From Jeongeupia sp. USM3 (lineage in GTDB: Bacteria; Pseudomonadota; Gammaproteobacteria; Burkholderiales; Chitinibacteraceae), in the NCBI RefSeq assembly GCF_001808185.1, contig NZ_CP017668.1, positions 2,170,001 to 2,234,000 of the forward strand: a stretch of DNA of 64,000 bases, in the 5' to 3' direction. Every line of letters begins with the position of its first letter. Position 1 is the first letter of the stretch. This document shows positions 28,055 through 37,800 of the stretch, piece by piece. Under the pieces are notes generated by a model that saw nothing but the letters and a program-made list of their open reading frames with translations, had not been told where the DNA came from and searched no databases. The position numbers and the translations under genes are program-made.

Positions 28055-30220
28055 TCAGCCCTTGGGCTTCTTGCGGAGCAGCCGGCGGAACATCGCCACG
28101 AGCAGCAGCAAGGCCGCGCCGCCGATGACGCCCTTCCACAAGGCCGGCAGATCGTGCCACAGCGCGGTCGGTCCGGCCTTCGTCGCCTCGAGCTCGGCCG
28201 GCGCCCTGCTGTCGACCTGCAGCACCACGCCATCGTCGCCGAGCACCGCGACGTCGCCGCGGGCCAGCCGGAAAGGCCGGTCGAGCAAGGGCGCCTGCGC
28301 GCCGACGGTCCGGTAGGCGATGCCCAGTTGTCCGGATGCCTTGACCACTTCGGCGACGGCGACATGGTTGAGCGTCGACAGGTCGAGCAAGGGCTGCTTG
28401 CCGTTGATGACGAGGCGCCCGCTGCTGACCGCCGTGACGGCGTCGCCCACCGGGACGTCGAGTGCAAGGAAAGGCGCGGCTATGCTCGACGCCTTGCCGG
28501 CGCCGACAACCTGCAGCCGGGCGTCGGCGACCGAAATGCCGGCGGCGCCGGCAACGCGGATCAACTGCCGCAGCCGGGTTGGCGCATCGCCGAGCCAGGC
28601 GGCCGGCACGATCACGTCGTGCTTTTCGCCAAAGCCGGCGGCAACGCCGATGAAGTCGGCCGACGGCGTCCCCTTGTCCAGCCGCACATAGCTGCCGGGC
28701 AGGATGCTGACCGGATAGCTGGTCGCCTGGTCGTGGCAGCGCAAGCGGGTCGGCTGGCGCAGGAAGCTGATCTTGACCTCGTTTCTTGCCGCCAGCACGT
28801 GGCGCGGAATCGCTGCGCGCACCCACTGCGGCTTGCCGTCGGCGTTCAGCCGGGCCGAACCGATCAGGAAGTCGTTGAGAAAGACCGACGCGACCGGCGC
28901 CTCGCCGGCGACGTTCGGCGCGGCGACGATGTTGAAGCCGAACTCGACCGGCTGCCGCTTGCTGCCGGCAACCGCACCGAGGTCGAAGCTGACGCTGCGG
29001 TCGCTGCGGCCGAGCACGTCGAGCGTTCCGGCCATCGTGCCGAAGCGGTTCAGCAGGATCGTGGACTCGCCCTGCGCCGGCCCGGAGGCAACCTGGACGG
29101 TCAGCGCCTTGCCGAGTGCGACGCTGCGCCACTGTGACGTGAACAGGTTCGCCGCCTGGACGCCCGCAGCGGCATCAACCGCAATCACCATGCCGCTGCC
29201 GAGCGTTGCGAGCCGGATGCCGCCGCCGTCGAGCACCGCCGTGCCGAGCCATGCCGTACTGCGCCACGCCGTGTAGGCTCCGGCTGCATCGGGCGCGGCA
29301 GCCTGGACCTGGGTACCGAGTGCGTCGAACGCGGTCTGCAGCCGGCGTACCAGCACGTCGTCGCGGATGACCACATCGGCGCCGAGCGGGCCGTTCTGGC
29401 CCAGCGCCAGCAGCGCACCGAGTTCGGCCTCGCTGCCGATCCGGTGGGCCGGGTCGCCGCCCGCCAGCGCCGCAAACGCCGGAATGCCGCGCAGGCTTTC
29501 GGGCACCGCCAAGCCGCGCAGATCGACCTGATCGCCGACCGCCGGCAGCACCTTGATCTGCACGCGCTTGCCGGCCTGCTCGAGCGCCAGCCCGAGCCGC
29601 CAGGCCGCATCGAACGCCGGCACCTGCAGCGCCCGCTGGCTCACCAGCAGCGTCGGCGCCAGCGGCAGCGCGGTCCACGCGGTGGCAAGGTCGCGGATGC
29701 CACGCGGATCGAAGCTGTAGCTCAGCGTCGAATCCGGCAGCACGCGCAGCACATTGCCCGGCGCACGCTGGTCGGCGCACTCGTCGTCGGAAATCACCGA
29801 CGACCACCCAATACCGAAACGCAGGAAGCCGCTTTTGCGCGGATCGCCGTTGACGGCCAGCCGCTGCGCGGCATCGCCACGGTCGTCGGTAATACGGTTC
29901 GAAACGACCGGCTCGCCGTCGACGCTCAGCAGCATCAGCGAGCGGCCGCCGTTGCCGCGCAGGTAACTGCCGTTGAACTGCAGCGCCGCATCGCGGATCG
30001 GCAGCGACACCGGGACCGGCAGGTAAAGATCGCGCTGGCTGTCACCGCTGAGGATCAGCGGGGTCGTGATCCCGAGATCGCTGAGTGCCACCCTGCGCGT
30101 TACGACCGGTTCGTCGTGCCAGCGCTTGAACTGGTCGGCCACCGGGCCGGCGAACGCCGGTGCAAGGAGCACCGTACCGGCAACGGCCAGGCTCAGTGCC
30201 TGCTGCTTGAATGGTTTCAT
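28055..30220 (-). CDS. BcsB-like cellulose synthase regulatory subunit family protein, orphan
   Basis: A 721-residue protein with a signal peptide (cleavage near residue 25 after PAFA), a long periplasmic region and one C-terminal membrane helix (about 695-712) followed by a basic tail. The periplasmic part has two similar beta-rich blocks. In the first, VALSDLGITTPLILSG then SLPIRDAALQFNGSYL matches the start of BcsB carbohydrate-binding modules. Further on, DDECADQRAPGNVLRVLPDSTLSY followed by a helix rich in PAFDAAWRLGLALE fits the BcsB flavodoxin-like part. BcsB anchors BcsA and guides cellulose through the periplasm, but no bcsA is present here. The fit is by pattern only. It lies one gene away from the pel locus. 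Confidence 0.68.
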   Translation of the reverse strand: MKPFKQQALSLAVAGTVLLAPAFAGPVADQFKRWHDEPVVTRRVALSDLGITTPLILSGDSQRDLYLPVPVSLPIRDAALQFNGSYLRGNGGRSLMLLSVDGEPVVSNRITDDRGDAAQRLAVNGDPRKSGFLRFGIGWSSVISDDECADQRAPGNVLRVLPDSTLSYSFDPRGIRDLATAWTALPLAPTLLVSQRALQVPAFDAAWRLGLALEQAGKRVQIKVLPAVGDQVDLRGLAVPESLRGIPAFAALAGGDPAHRIGSEAELGALLALGQNGPLGADVVIRDDVLVRRLQTAFDALGTQVQAAAPDAAGAYTAWRSTAWLGTAVLDGGGIRLATLGSGMVIAVDAAAGVQAANLFTSQWRSVALGKALTVQVASGPAQGESTILLNRFGTMAGTLDVLGRSDRSVSFDLGAVAGSKRQPVEFGFNIVAAPNVAGEAPVASVFLNDFLIGSARLNADGKPQWVRAAIPRHVLAARNEVKISFLRQPTRLRCHDQATSYPVSILPGSYVRLDKGTPSADFIGVAAGFGEKHDVIVPAAWLGDAPTRLRQLIRVAGAAGISVADARLQVVGAGKASSIAAPFLALDVPVGDAVTAVSSGRLVINGKQPLLDLSTLNHVAVAEVVKASGQLGIAYRTVGAQAPLLDRPFRLARGDVAVLGDDGVVLQVDSRAPAELEATKAGPTALWHDLPALWKGVIGGAALLLLVAMFRRLLRKKPKG

Positions 30221-30536
30221 CGTTTGCCTTTCTGCGGCATCGCCGCCGTGCTTGCAGCCCGGCCGGCCGTTCCGCCGGAAAAATAGAAAGCCGAGTTTTA
30301 GTACAGCTTACAACTGACAGCGGCAAAAAGCATCGGTGAAACGCACAAGCTGCCCCGGCGATTTGCCCCCGGCCTGATGCGGATCGCAAAGCGGCGGACC
30401 GAAATGCCGGAAGCCCCTGTCAGATCAAAGCGCGACCGGCGCGACACTGGTAGCCTTGCGGCAGTCTGGCCGATAGCGCGCCCGTACAGAGGCTTGCGCT
30501 CGGCCCGATTGCCCGATGATGACTAGGAGTAAACCC
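30221..30536. other. Divergent intergenic region between the BcsB-like gene and pyk
   Basis: 316 bases with no supported gene. An AT-rich patch at about 30278-30320 is the likely promoter area for the BcsB-like gene, but no convincing -35/-10 pair was found on either strand. TAGGAGT just before 30537 is the pyk ribosome-binding site. Confidence 0.4.
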
Positions 30537-31967
30537 ATGCCCCGCGGTACCAAGATCGTCGCCACCCTCGGCCCTGCCTCGAACGACCCGGCCGTCCTCG
30601 AACAGCTGATCCGGGCCGGCGTCAACACCGTCCGACTCAACTTCTCCCACGGCACCGCCCAGGACCACACCGACCGCGCCAGCACCGTCCGTGCGATCGC
30701 CGACAAGCTCGGCGTCGCCGTCGCGGTGCTCGCCGACCTGCAGGGGCCGAAGATCCGCGTCGGCAAGTTCGAGAAGAACAAGATCGAACTGAAGAAGGGC
30801 GGCAAGTTCATTCTCGACGCCGCGTGCGAACTCGGTAACCAGGAACGCGTCGGCCTCGATTACAAGGAGCTGCCGAACGACGTCGAAGCAGGCGCGATCC
30901 TGCTGCTCGACGACGGCAAGATCCAGCTCGAAGTCGACGAGGTACGCGGTGCCGAGGTCTACACCACGGTGCTGGTCGGCGGCACGCTGTCGAACAACAA
31001 GGGCATCAACCGCAAGGGCGGCGGGCTGACCGCGCCGGCGCTGACCGCCAAGGACATGGAAGACATCAAGACCGCCGCGGCACTCAAGGCCGACTACATC
31101 GCGGTGTCGTTCCCGAAAAGCGCCGCCGACATGTACATGGCGCGCACGCTGCTGCGCGCCGCCGGCGGCAGCGGCAGCCTGATCGCCAAGATCGAGCGCA
31201 CCGAGGCGATCACCAACCTCGACGAAATCCTCGACGCCAGCGACGGCATCATGGTCGCCCGTGGCGACCTCGCGGTCGAAGTCGGCGACGCCACGGTGCC
31301 GGCGCTGCAGAAGATGATGATCAAGCGCGCCCGCGCCATGCGCAAGCTGACGATCACCGCGACGCAGATGATGGAATCGATGATCTCCAGCCCGGTGCCG
31401 ACGCGCGCCGAAGTGTCCGACTGCGCCAACGCGGTGCTCGACGGCACCGACGCGGTGATGCTGTCGGCCGAATCGGCGGCGGGCAAGTACCCGGTAGAGG
31501 CGGTCGAGGCGATGGTGCGCACCTGCATCGAAGCCGAGCGCTCGGGCGAATGCCGCGTCGACAGCGAAGTCCGCGGCGCGGCACAGTTCGACCGCGTCGA
31601 CCAGACCGTGGCGATGGCCGCGCTGTACGCAAGCCGCCACCTGCCGCTGAAGGCCATCGTCGCGCTGACCCACTCGGGCACCTCGGCGCTGTGGCTGTCG
31701 CGTTACAACAACCACATCCCGATCTACGCGTTCACGCTCGAACTCGAGACCTACCGCAAGCTCGCGCTGTTCCGTCACGTCCAGCCGATGCTGATCCCGG
31801 CTGCGGTCGGCCAGGATCGCGAGGCGCAGCTCGAGCATGCGCAGCTCGCGCTGCTCAAGGCCAACCTGGTCGGCCCGCGCGACCGCGTCGCGCTGACCTT
31901 CGGCTCGCAACGCGGCGGCGTCAACGGCGCCGACAGCCTGCGCATCATCGAGATCAGCGGCAAGTAG
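30537..31967 (+). CDS. pyk: Pyruvate kinase
   Basis: A 476-residue pyruvate kinase (phosphoenolpyruvate + ADP to pyruvate + ATP). The N-terminal RGTKIVATLGPAS, the substrate motif VRLNFSHG near residue 33, ADLQGPKIRVG near 68 and the active-site signature SLIAKIERTEAI near 215 are all present, as are MVARGDLAVE and the GTDAVMLSAESA loop. The C-terminal allosteric domain contains ALTHSGTSALWLSRYN. ATG 30537 is chosen because TAGGAGT lies seven bases upstream; an in-frame ATG 21 bases earlier lacks one. Confidence 0.97.
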   Translation: MPRGTKIVATLGPASNDPAVLEQLIRAGVNTVRLNFSHGTAQDHTDRASTVRAIADKLGVAVAVLADLQGPKIRVGKFEKNKIELKKGGKFILDAACELGNQERVGLDYKELPNDVEAGAILLLDDGKIQLEVDEVRGAEVYTTVLVGGTLSNNKGINRKGGGLTAPALTAKDMEDIKTAAALKADYIAVSFPKSAADMYMARTLLRAAGGSGSLIAKIERTEAITNLDEILDASDGIMVARGDLAVEVGDATVPALQKMMIKRARAMRKLTITATQMMESMISSPVPTRAEVSDCANAVLDGTDAVMLSAESAAGKYPVEAVEAMVRTCIEAERSGECRVDSEVRGAAQFDRVDQTVAMAALYASRHLPLKAIVALTHSGTSALWLSRYNNHIPIYAFTLELETYRKLALFRHVQPMLIPAAVGQDREAQLEHAQLALLKANLVGPRDRVALTFGSQRGGVNGADSLRIIEISGK

Positions 31968-31972
31968 GATTT

Positions 31973-32005
31973 ACAACTCTGGACGGCGAAACTGTCCAGG
32001 GTTGT
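31973..32005 (+). terminator. Probable terminator after pyk
   Basis: A 12-bp stem (31973-31984 with 31994-32005, one G:T pair) and a 9-base loop, followed by ATTTATT. The stem is strong but the T-tract is interrupted. Confidence 0.6.
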
Positions 32006-32067
32006 ATTTATTCGCCGCACCGGCCTAGGTTTATTGTGGGAACTGGGTATATCCACCCCGCCAGCCA

Positions 32068-32096
32068 TCGATCAAAATGGTTGAAATTCTTACAAT
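32068..32096 (+). promoter_or_regulatory. Possible promoter of the pel operon
   Basis: TCGATC (32068-32073) and TACAAT (32091-32096) with a 17-base spacer, in an AT-richer stretch 22 bases before the pelA start. The -35 is weak, which would suit an activator-dependent promoter. Confidence 0.35.
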
Positions 32097-32117
32097 AACC
32101 CGCGACCTCCGGTGCCT

Positions 32118-34841
32118 ATGCGATCCGCCGTCCGCTGCGCCCTCCTGCTCCTGGCCCTGATGCTGGGACCGCCGCTCGCGCACGCTGCGCTGCCGAGCGT
32201 CGCCTTCTACTACGGCGACCAGCCGCCGCTCGAGGCGCTGTCGACCTTCGACTGGGCCGTGGTCGAACCGGCCAAGCTCCCCTCCCCGCCCGTCCGCGGC
32301 CACACCCGCTGGTTTGCCTACGTCAGCATCGGCGAAGTCAGCGCCGACCGCAGCTACGCCAAAGCGCTGCCGCAGGGCTGGATTCTCGGCAGGAACCCGG
32401 CCTGGGGCGGCGTCATCGTCGACCAGAGCCAGCCGGAATGGCCGGCCTTCGTCGTCGAGCGGATGGTCACGCCGCTGTGGCAGCAGGGTTACCGCGGGCT
32501 TTTCCTCGATACGCTCGACTCCTGGGTCGGGCTGGCCAAGACCCCCGCGGCCCGGCAGGCGCAGGCCGACGGCCTCGTCCGGGTCATCCGGGCGATCAAG
32601 GCGCGTTATCCGGAGATCCGGCTGATCGCCAACCGCGGCTTCGAGGTCATGCCGCAGATCCACGATGCGCTCGCCGGCGTCGCGTTCGAATCGCTGTACC
32701 AGGGCTGGGATCAGGGCAGCAAGCGCTACCGCAGCGTCAGCGACGCCGACCGCGCCTGGCTCAGGCAGCAGCTCAAGCCCATCGTCGACGACTACAAGCT
32801 GCCGGTGATCGCGATCGACTACGTCGCGCCGAACAAGCGGGCCGAGGCGCGGCGCGTCGCCGGGCAGATCCGCAAGGACGGCTTCATTCCGTGGGTCACC
32901 GACCCGCAACTGACCACGATGGGCGTCGGCCTGCGCGAAGTCCTGCCGCGCAAGGTGCTCTTCCTCTACGACGGCCGGCAGTTCCCGACGCCGATGCGCT
33001 CGGACCTGCTGATGCTGATGACGCCGCTCAACTACCTCGGCCTGACGCCGGAGTTCGTCGACCTGCACGGCCCGCTGCCGGCCGGCACGCTCGCCGGCCG
33101 CTATGCCGGCATCGTCAGCTGGCTCGACGGCGTCACGCTGTCGCCGGCGGCGCAGGGCTGGCTGAAGCAGGCGCTCGACGACGGCCTGCCGTGGGTGACG
33201 TTCGCCGGGCTCGGCGTCGACGTCCGGGGCGACTGGGCACGGCGGCTGGCACTCGCCGACGACGGCAAGCCCGAGTCGCCGGCGCGGCAGATCGTCGTTC
33301 AGTCGCCGCTGTACGGTTTCGAAATCAAGCCGCGCGTGCAGCGCGACGGCTTTCGCGGCCTGACCGCCCAGCAGGGCGAGCCGCTGCTGGCCGTCACCGA
33401 CGCAGCCGGCCGGCGCTTCGACGCCGCGGCGATCATGCCGTGGGGCGGTTACGCGCTCGACCCCTACCTGCGCAGCGAGATGCCCGACCTGAGCAACCGC
33501 TGGCAGCTCGACCCGGTCGCCTTCCTGCAGCGCGCGCTGCGGCTGCCGCCGGCGCCGGTCGCCGACGTCACGACCGAAAACGGCCGCCGCGTGTTCCTGA
33601 TGCACCTCGACGGCGACGGTTTCGTCTCGCGCGCCGAGCTGCCGGGGCGCCGCTTCGCCGGCGAGGTGATGCTGAACGAGGTGCTGAAGAAATACGGCCT
33701 GCCGGCGACGGTATCGGTGATCGAAGGCGAGGTCGGCCCCCATGGGCTGTACCCGAAGGACGCGCCGGAAGCCGAGGCCGTCGCCCGGCGGATCTTTGCG
33801 CTGCCGAATGTCGAGATCGCCAGCCACTCGTTTTCGCACCCGTTCCAGTGGGGCAAGGTCAACACCGACAACGCCGACGACTACCACCTCGAGATTCCCG
33901 GCTACGACTTCGACCTGAACCGCGAGATCGCCGGCTCGATCGACTACATCAACACCCGGCTCGCGCCCCCGGGCAAGCGGGTCAAGGTCTTCCTGTGGAC
34001 CGGCGACTGCAAGCCGATGCCCGACGCCGTCGCGATGACCCGCAAGGCCGGCGTGCTCAACATGAACGGCGGCGACACGCTGATCTCCCGGCACCTGCCG
34101 TCGCTGACCGCCGTCGCCCCCGTCGGCCTCCCCTTCGGCGGCGAGCTGCAGATCTTCGCGCCGAACCAGAACGAGAACGTCTACACGAACAACTGGACCG
34201 GCCCGTTCTACGGCTACCGCCAGGTGATCGAAACCTTCGAGATGACCGACGGCGCACGCCGGTTCAAGCCGATCAACGTCTACCTGCACTTCTATGCCGC
34301 GAGCAAGCGCGCCTCGCTCGACGCGGTGCACCAGGCGCTCGCCTGGGCGATCGCCCGGCCGATCAACCCGCTGTTTTCGTCGCAGTACATCGAGCGGGCG
34401 CAGGCGTTCTTCTCGGCGACGGTCGCCCGCGACGACGGCGGCTACGCGATCCACGCCGGCGCGCTGCGCACCGTCCGCATTCCGGCCGGCCTCGGCTATC
34501 CGGACCTCGCCGCCAGCCGCAACATTGCCGGCTTCGCCGACCACGGCGACGAACGCTATGTCCACCTGGCCGACGACGACGCCTACCTCGCGCTGCGGCC
34601 CGCGCCGCCGGCGACGCCCTATCTCGTCGACGCCAGCGGCGTGCTCGGGCGCTGGCGGGCGCAGCCGGGCCGGCTCGATTTCACGCTCGACTCGACCCGG
34701 CCGCTGACGTTCGCGCTGGCCAATGCCGCGCGCTGCACGGTACGCGCCGACAACCACGTCGTTGCACCGAAGCGCGAGGCCGCCGTGCAACGCTACACGC
34801 TGAACCGCCATGCCGCCCAGATCGACGTCCGCTGCAGCTGA
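32118..34841 (+). CDS. pelA: PelA: periplasmic Pel polysaccharide hydrolase/deacetylase
   Basis: A 907-residue protein with a signal peptide (cleaved near residue 20 after AHA). The N-terminal TIM-barrel (about 25-280) resembles the PelA glycoside hydrolase, with FAYVSIGEVSADRSYA and GLFLDTLDSW carrying acidic residues. A Rossmann-like middle part follows (about 290-470). The C-terminal deacetylase has HLDGDG at about 496-501 and the metal-binding SHSFSH at 569-574, and it ends in a beta-rich tail. PelA de-N-acetylates Pel and can also cut it. The frame opens with GTG at 32112, but ATG 32118 is the likelier start. Its last 32 bases overlap pelB. Confidence 0.94.
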   Translation: MRSAVRCALLLLALMLGPPLAHAALPSVAFYYGDQPPLEALSTFDWAVVEPAKLPSPPVRGHTRWFAYVSIGEVSADRSYAKALPQGWILGRNPAWGGVIVDQSQPEWPAFVVERMVTPLWQQGYRGLFLDTLDSWVGLAKTPAARQAQADGLVRVIRAIKARYPEIRLIANRGFEVMPQIHDALAGVAFESLYQGWDQGSKRYRSVSDADRAWLRQQLKPIVDDYKLPVIAIDYVAPNKRAEARRVAGQIRKDGFIPWVTDPQLTTMGVGLREVLPRKVLFLYDGRQFPTPMRSDLLMLMTPLNYLGLTPEFVDLHGPLPAGTLAGRYAGIVSWLDGVTLSPAAQGWLKQALDDGLPWVTFAGLGVDVRGDWARRLALADDGKPESPARQIVVQSPLYGFEIKPRVQRDGFRGLTAQQGEPLLAVTDAAGRRFDAAAIMPWGGYALDPYLRSEMPDLSNRWQLDPVAFLQRALRLPPAPVADVTTENGRRVFLMHLDGDGFVSRAELPGRRFAGEVMLNEVLKKYGLPATVSVIEGEVGPHGLYPKDAPEAEAVARRIFALPNVEIASHSFSHPFQWGKVNTDNADDYHLEIPGYDFDLNREIAGSIDYINTRLAPPGKRVKVFLWTGDCKPMPDAVAMTRKAGVLNMNGGDTLISRHLPSLTAVAPVGLPFGGELQIFAPNQNENVYTNNWTGPFYGYRQVIETFEMTDGARRFKPINVYLHFYAASKRASLDAVHQALAWAIARPINPLFSSQYIERAQAFFSATVARDDGGYAIHAGALRTVRIPAGLGYPDLAASRNIAGFADHGDERYVHLADDDAYLALRPAPPATPYLVDASGVLGRWRAQPGRLDFTLDSTRPLTFALANAARCTVRADNHVVAPKREAAVQRYTLNRHAAQIDVRCS

Positions 34842-37800
34842 GCCGGCCGCGAGGGCGCGGCTGATCTCGCCGTGGACCATCGCCGCGCTGATCGCGGTGA
34901 CGGCGGGCACCCTCTACGTGCTGCACACCAACGACTCGGCGCTGAGCCGGCTGGCCGGCGCCCGCGACAACGACGCCGTTGCGGTCGACTACCTGCGCGC
35001 GCTGCTGCAGGCCCACCCGGACGACGACCAGGTCCGTCGGGCGCTGGTCAACGGCTATCTCCAGCAACAGCGCTACAGCGATGCCGAAGCCCTGCTCGCG
35101 GCCTGGGACACGCACGCCGACCCCAAGCTGAAACAGCAAAGCCGGCGCCTGCGCATCGAGATCGCCGAAGCCCGCGCCGTCACCCAGCCACCGGGGCCGG
35201 CGCGTGACGCCAATCAGGCGAGGCTGCGGCAACTGCTCGGCGACATGGCGGCCGCGCCGCAGCCCGGCAGCGAGGCCGACTGGCTGATCGCGCGGCTCAA
35301 GGTCCATGCGCCCGAACGGCTGCCGGCGCTGTACCTGCTGCTCGCCGAGCACGAGCCGGGCCGCGCGCCGCACTGGCAGGCCGCCGCCGGCGACTTCGCC
35401 CTTGCCCACGGCCGCTACCGCGAAGCGGCGGCGCGCTATTTCGCCGCGCAGGCCGCCAGCCGCTCGGCCGACAACCGCAAGCGCTTCTTCCTTGCCGGCA
35501 TCGCCACGCTGCAGTCGGGCAATCTGCTCAAGGAAGCGCTCGTCGCGGCCGACACCCACGGCGCCGGGCTGCTCGACGACCGCGACGTGCTGCTGGCGCT
35601 GACCCGGCTGGCCCGTGCCGCCGGCAACGGCGATGCGGCGGAACGCTACGTGCGCCGGCTGGTCCGGATGGCCTGGCTCGACAGCCAGCGCTTCCGGCTG
35701 GCCGCCGCCGATGCCCCGGCATGGCGCGACGCCGCGCCGATGCGCACCGCTGCGGCACCGGATGCCGCCTTCGACGACGAATCGTTCCGGCTCGCTTTCG
35801 AGGTCTTCGTCGGCAACCGCAAGCTCGACGACGCGCTCGCGGTCGCCACCGCCGCGCTCAAGGCCGTCCCCGGCGACGACGGCTGGCTCAAGCGCTATGC
35901 ACAGGTCGCCGAATGGAACGGCCAGCCGCAGATCGCGCTGACCGCCTGGCGCAAGCTGGCCGAGCGCAGCGACGACCCGGACGCCTGGCTGGCGATACTG
36001 CGGCTCGCACCGGGACTGCTCGACGATGAGGCGCTGCTGCTCGCCAGGGAGCGCGAGGCACGCCGGCATCCGCTCTCGACAACCGAGCTCGACCAACTGA
36101 CCGCACTGTACGAGCGGCTGGGCCGCCCCGAAGCCGGCATCCGTTTCCTCGAAACGCATTTCCGAACCCGCCCCGATCCCGGCCTGCTCGAGCGCGCCGC
36201 ACTGCTGCGCCAGCGCAGCGGCGACGACGCCGGCGCGATCGCCACCTACCAGCGGCTGCTGACGACCTTCGGCCAGCGCGTCGGCTGGGCCCGGACGCTG
36301 GCTGCGCTGCGTTACGGCCGCGGCGACCTCGACGGTGCGTATCGTGCACTCGCCGACGCCCGGCCGGCCGCGAGCGATGCCGACGGCGACTACTGGCGGC
36401 TGCTCGGCGACCTGGCCTGGCAGCTGCAGCACGACGACGTCGCCCGCGAAGCGTACCGGCACCTGCCCGGCATGCCCCAGTGGCAGAACGTCGACGCCAA
36501 CCGGCTGCTGGCACTGCTGCCGCCCGGCGACACCGCCGGCCGTCGCGCCGTTGCCGAGGCCGCGTGGCTGCGCTTTGGCGAACCCCGCTACCTGAACCAG
36601 CTGCTGGCCGCCGACCTCGACCGCGGCGATCAGGCCGCCGTCCGGCAACGGCTGACCGCTCTGAGTGCCGCGCAGCGACAGCGGCTCACCGGCGACACCG
36701 ATTTCCTGCTGCTACGCGCACGCCACCACCAGCAGACCCATGCGCTGGCGGCCGCGCGTGACGACTATACCGCCGCGCTGGCGCTGGATCCCGGGCTGAG
36801 CGCCGCCCGCGTCGGCCTCATCTGGCTGCTGGTCCAGCAGGCCGACGCCCAGACGCTGTCCGGACTGCTGCCGCGGCTGGAGGCACCGGCCGCCGCCGAC
36901 CCGGCGCTCGCCGAGGCCGTCGCCGCCGGCTGGCAGTCGCTCGGCCGGGTCCGGCAGGCGCTGACCTGGCAACGGCGCTTGCTGGCCGAACGCGGCGGCG
37001 ATTTCGTCTGGCTGCTCAACTACGCCGACCTGACCGAGCAGGCCGGCAACCCCGATCTGGCATGGCGGATCCGCCGGCACGCGTGGCAGAACCGGCCCAG
37101 ACAGCCCGACGGCAAGCTCGATACCCTGCAGGCACGGTTGCGGCTGGCGCTGATGTTCGAGCGGCTCGACACGGCCGAGCGCCAGCTGTTCGCCGCGCTG
37201 AGTGCGCAGGCGCCCGGCAGCCCGGACAACGCCGCGGTCGACGAGCTGGTCTACTCCTGGCTGACCGGGCGCGACGACAACGCCCGCGCCCGCTACTGGT
37301 ACTGGCGGCGCTACGCGAAGCAGCTGCGCGATCCGCATTATCTGGCGCGGATCAGCGCGGTGGTCCGCGGCGACGAGGCGGCGATCGCGCAACTGCTCGA
37401 ACGCGACGGCGTGGCGACCCAGCCGGCCGACGCCGCGCTGCTCGCGCAGACTGCCGGCCAGGCGCCGCTGGCCAAGTCGCTGGCGCATGCGGCCGCCGAC
37501 GGCGCGCCGGACAACGACGCGCTGCAGCTGGCGCTCGAGACCGAACTGCTGCTCGACCGGCCGAACCGGGCCACCGTGCAGGTCGACCGGCTGCTGCAGG
37601 ACACGCTCAAGGGCACGCGCACCGTCGTCGGCCTCGAGGTCGCGCTGACGCCGACGCTGCGCCTGTCGATGCAGCTGTCCGACACGCCGTACACCTATTC
37701 GCCGACCGGCTACCGGCAGAACAACGGCCTGCTGGTGCTGACGGTGTCCGAAGTCGGTGCCGAGCGCAACGCCGGCGACGCGCGCTGGTCGGTCTCGCTG

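Noticed and set aside
32031..34910. A 959-codon frame antisense to pelA (and similar long ones antisense to pelB and within puu/gab)
   Set aside because: Same cause: Arg/Ala/Val/Asp-rich translation with no domain, fully covered by well-supported genes in the other frame.
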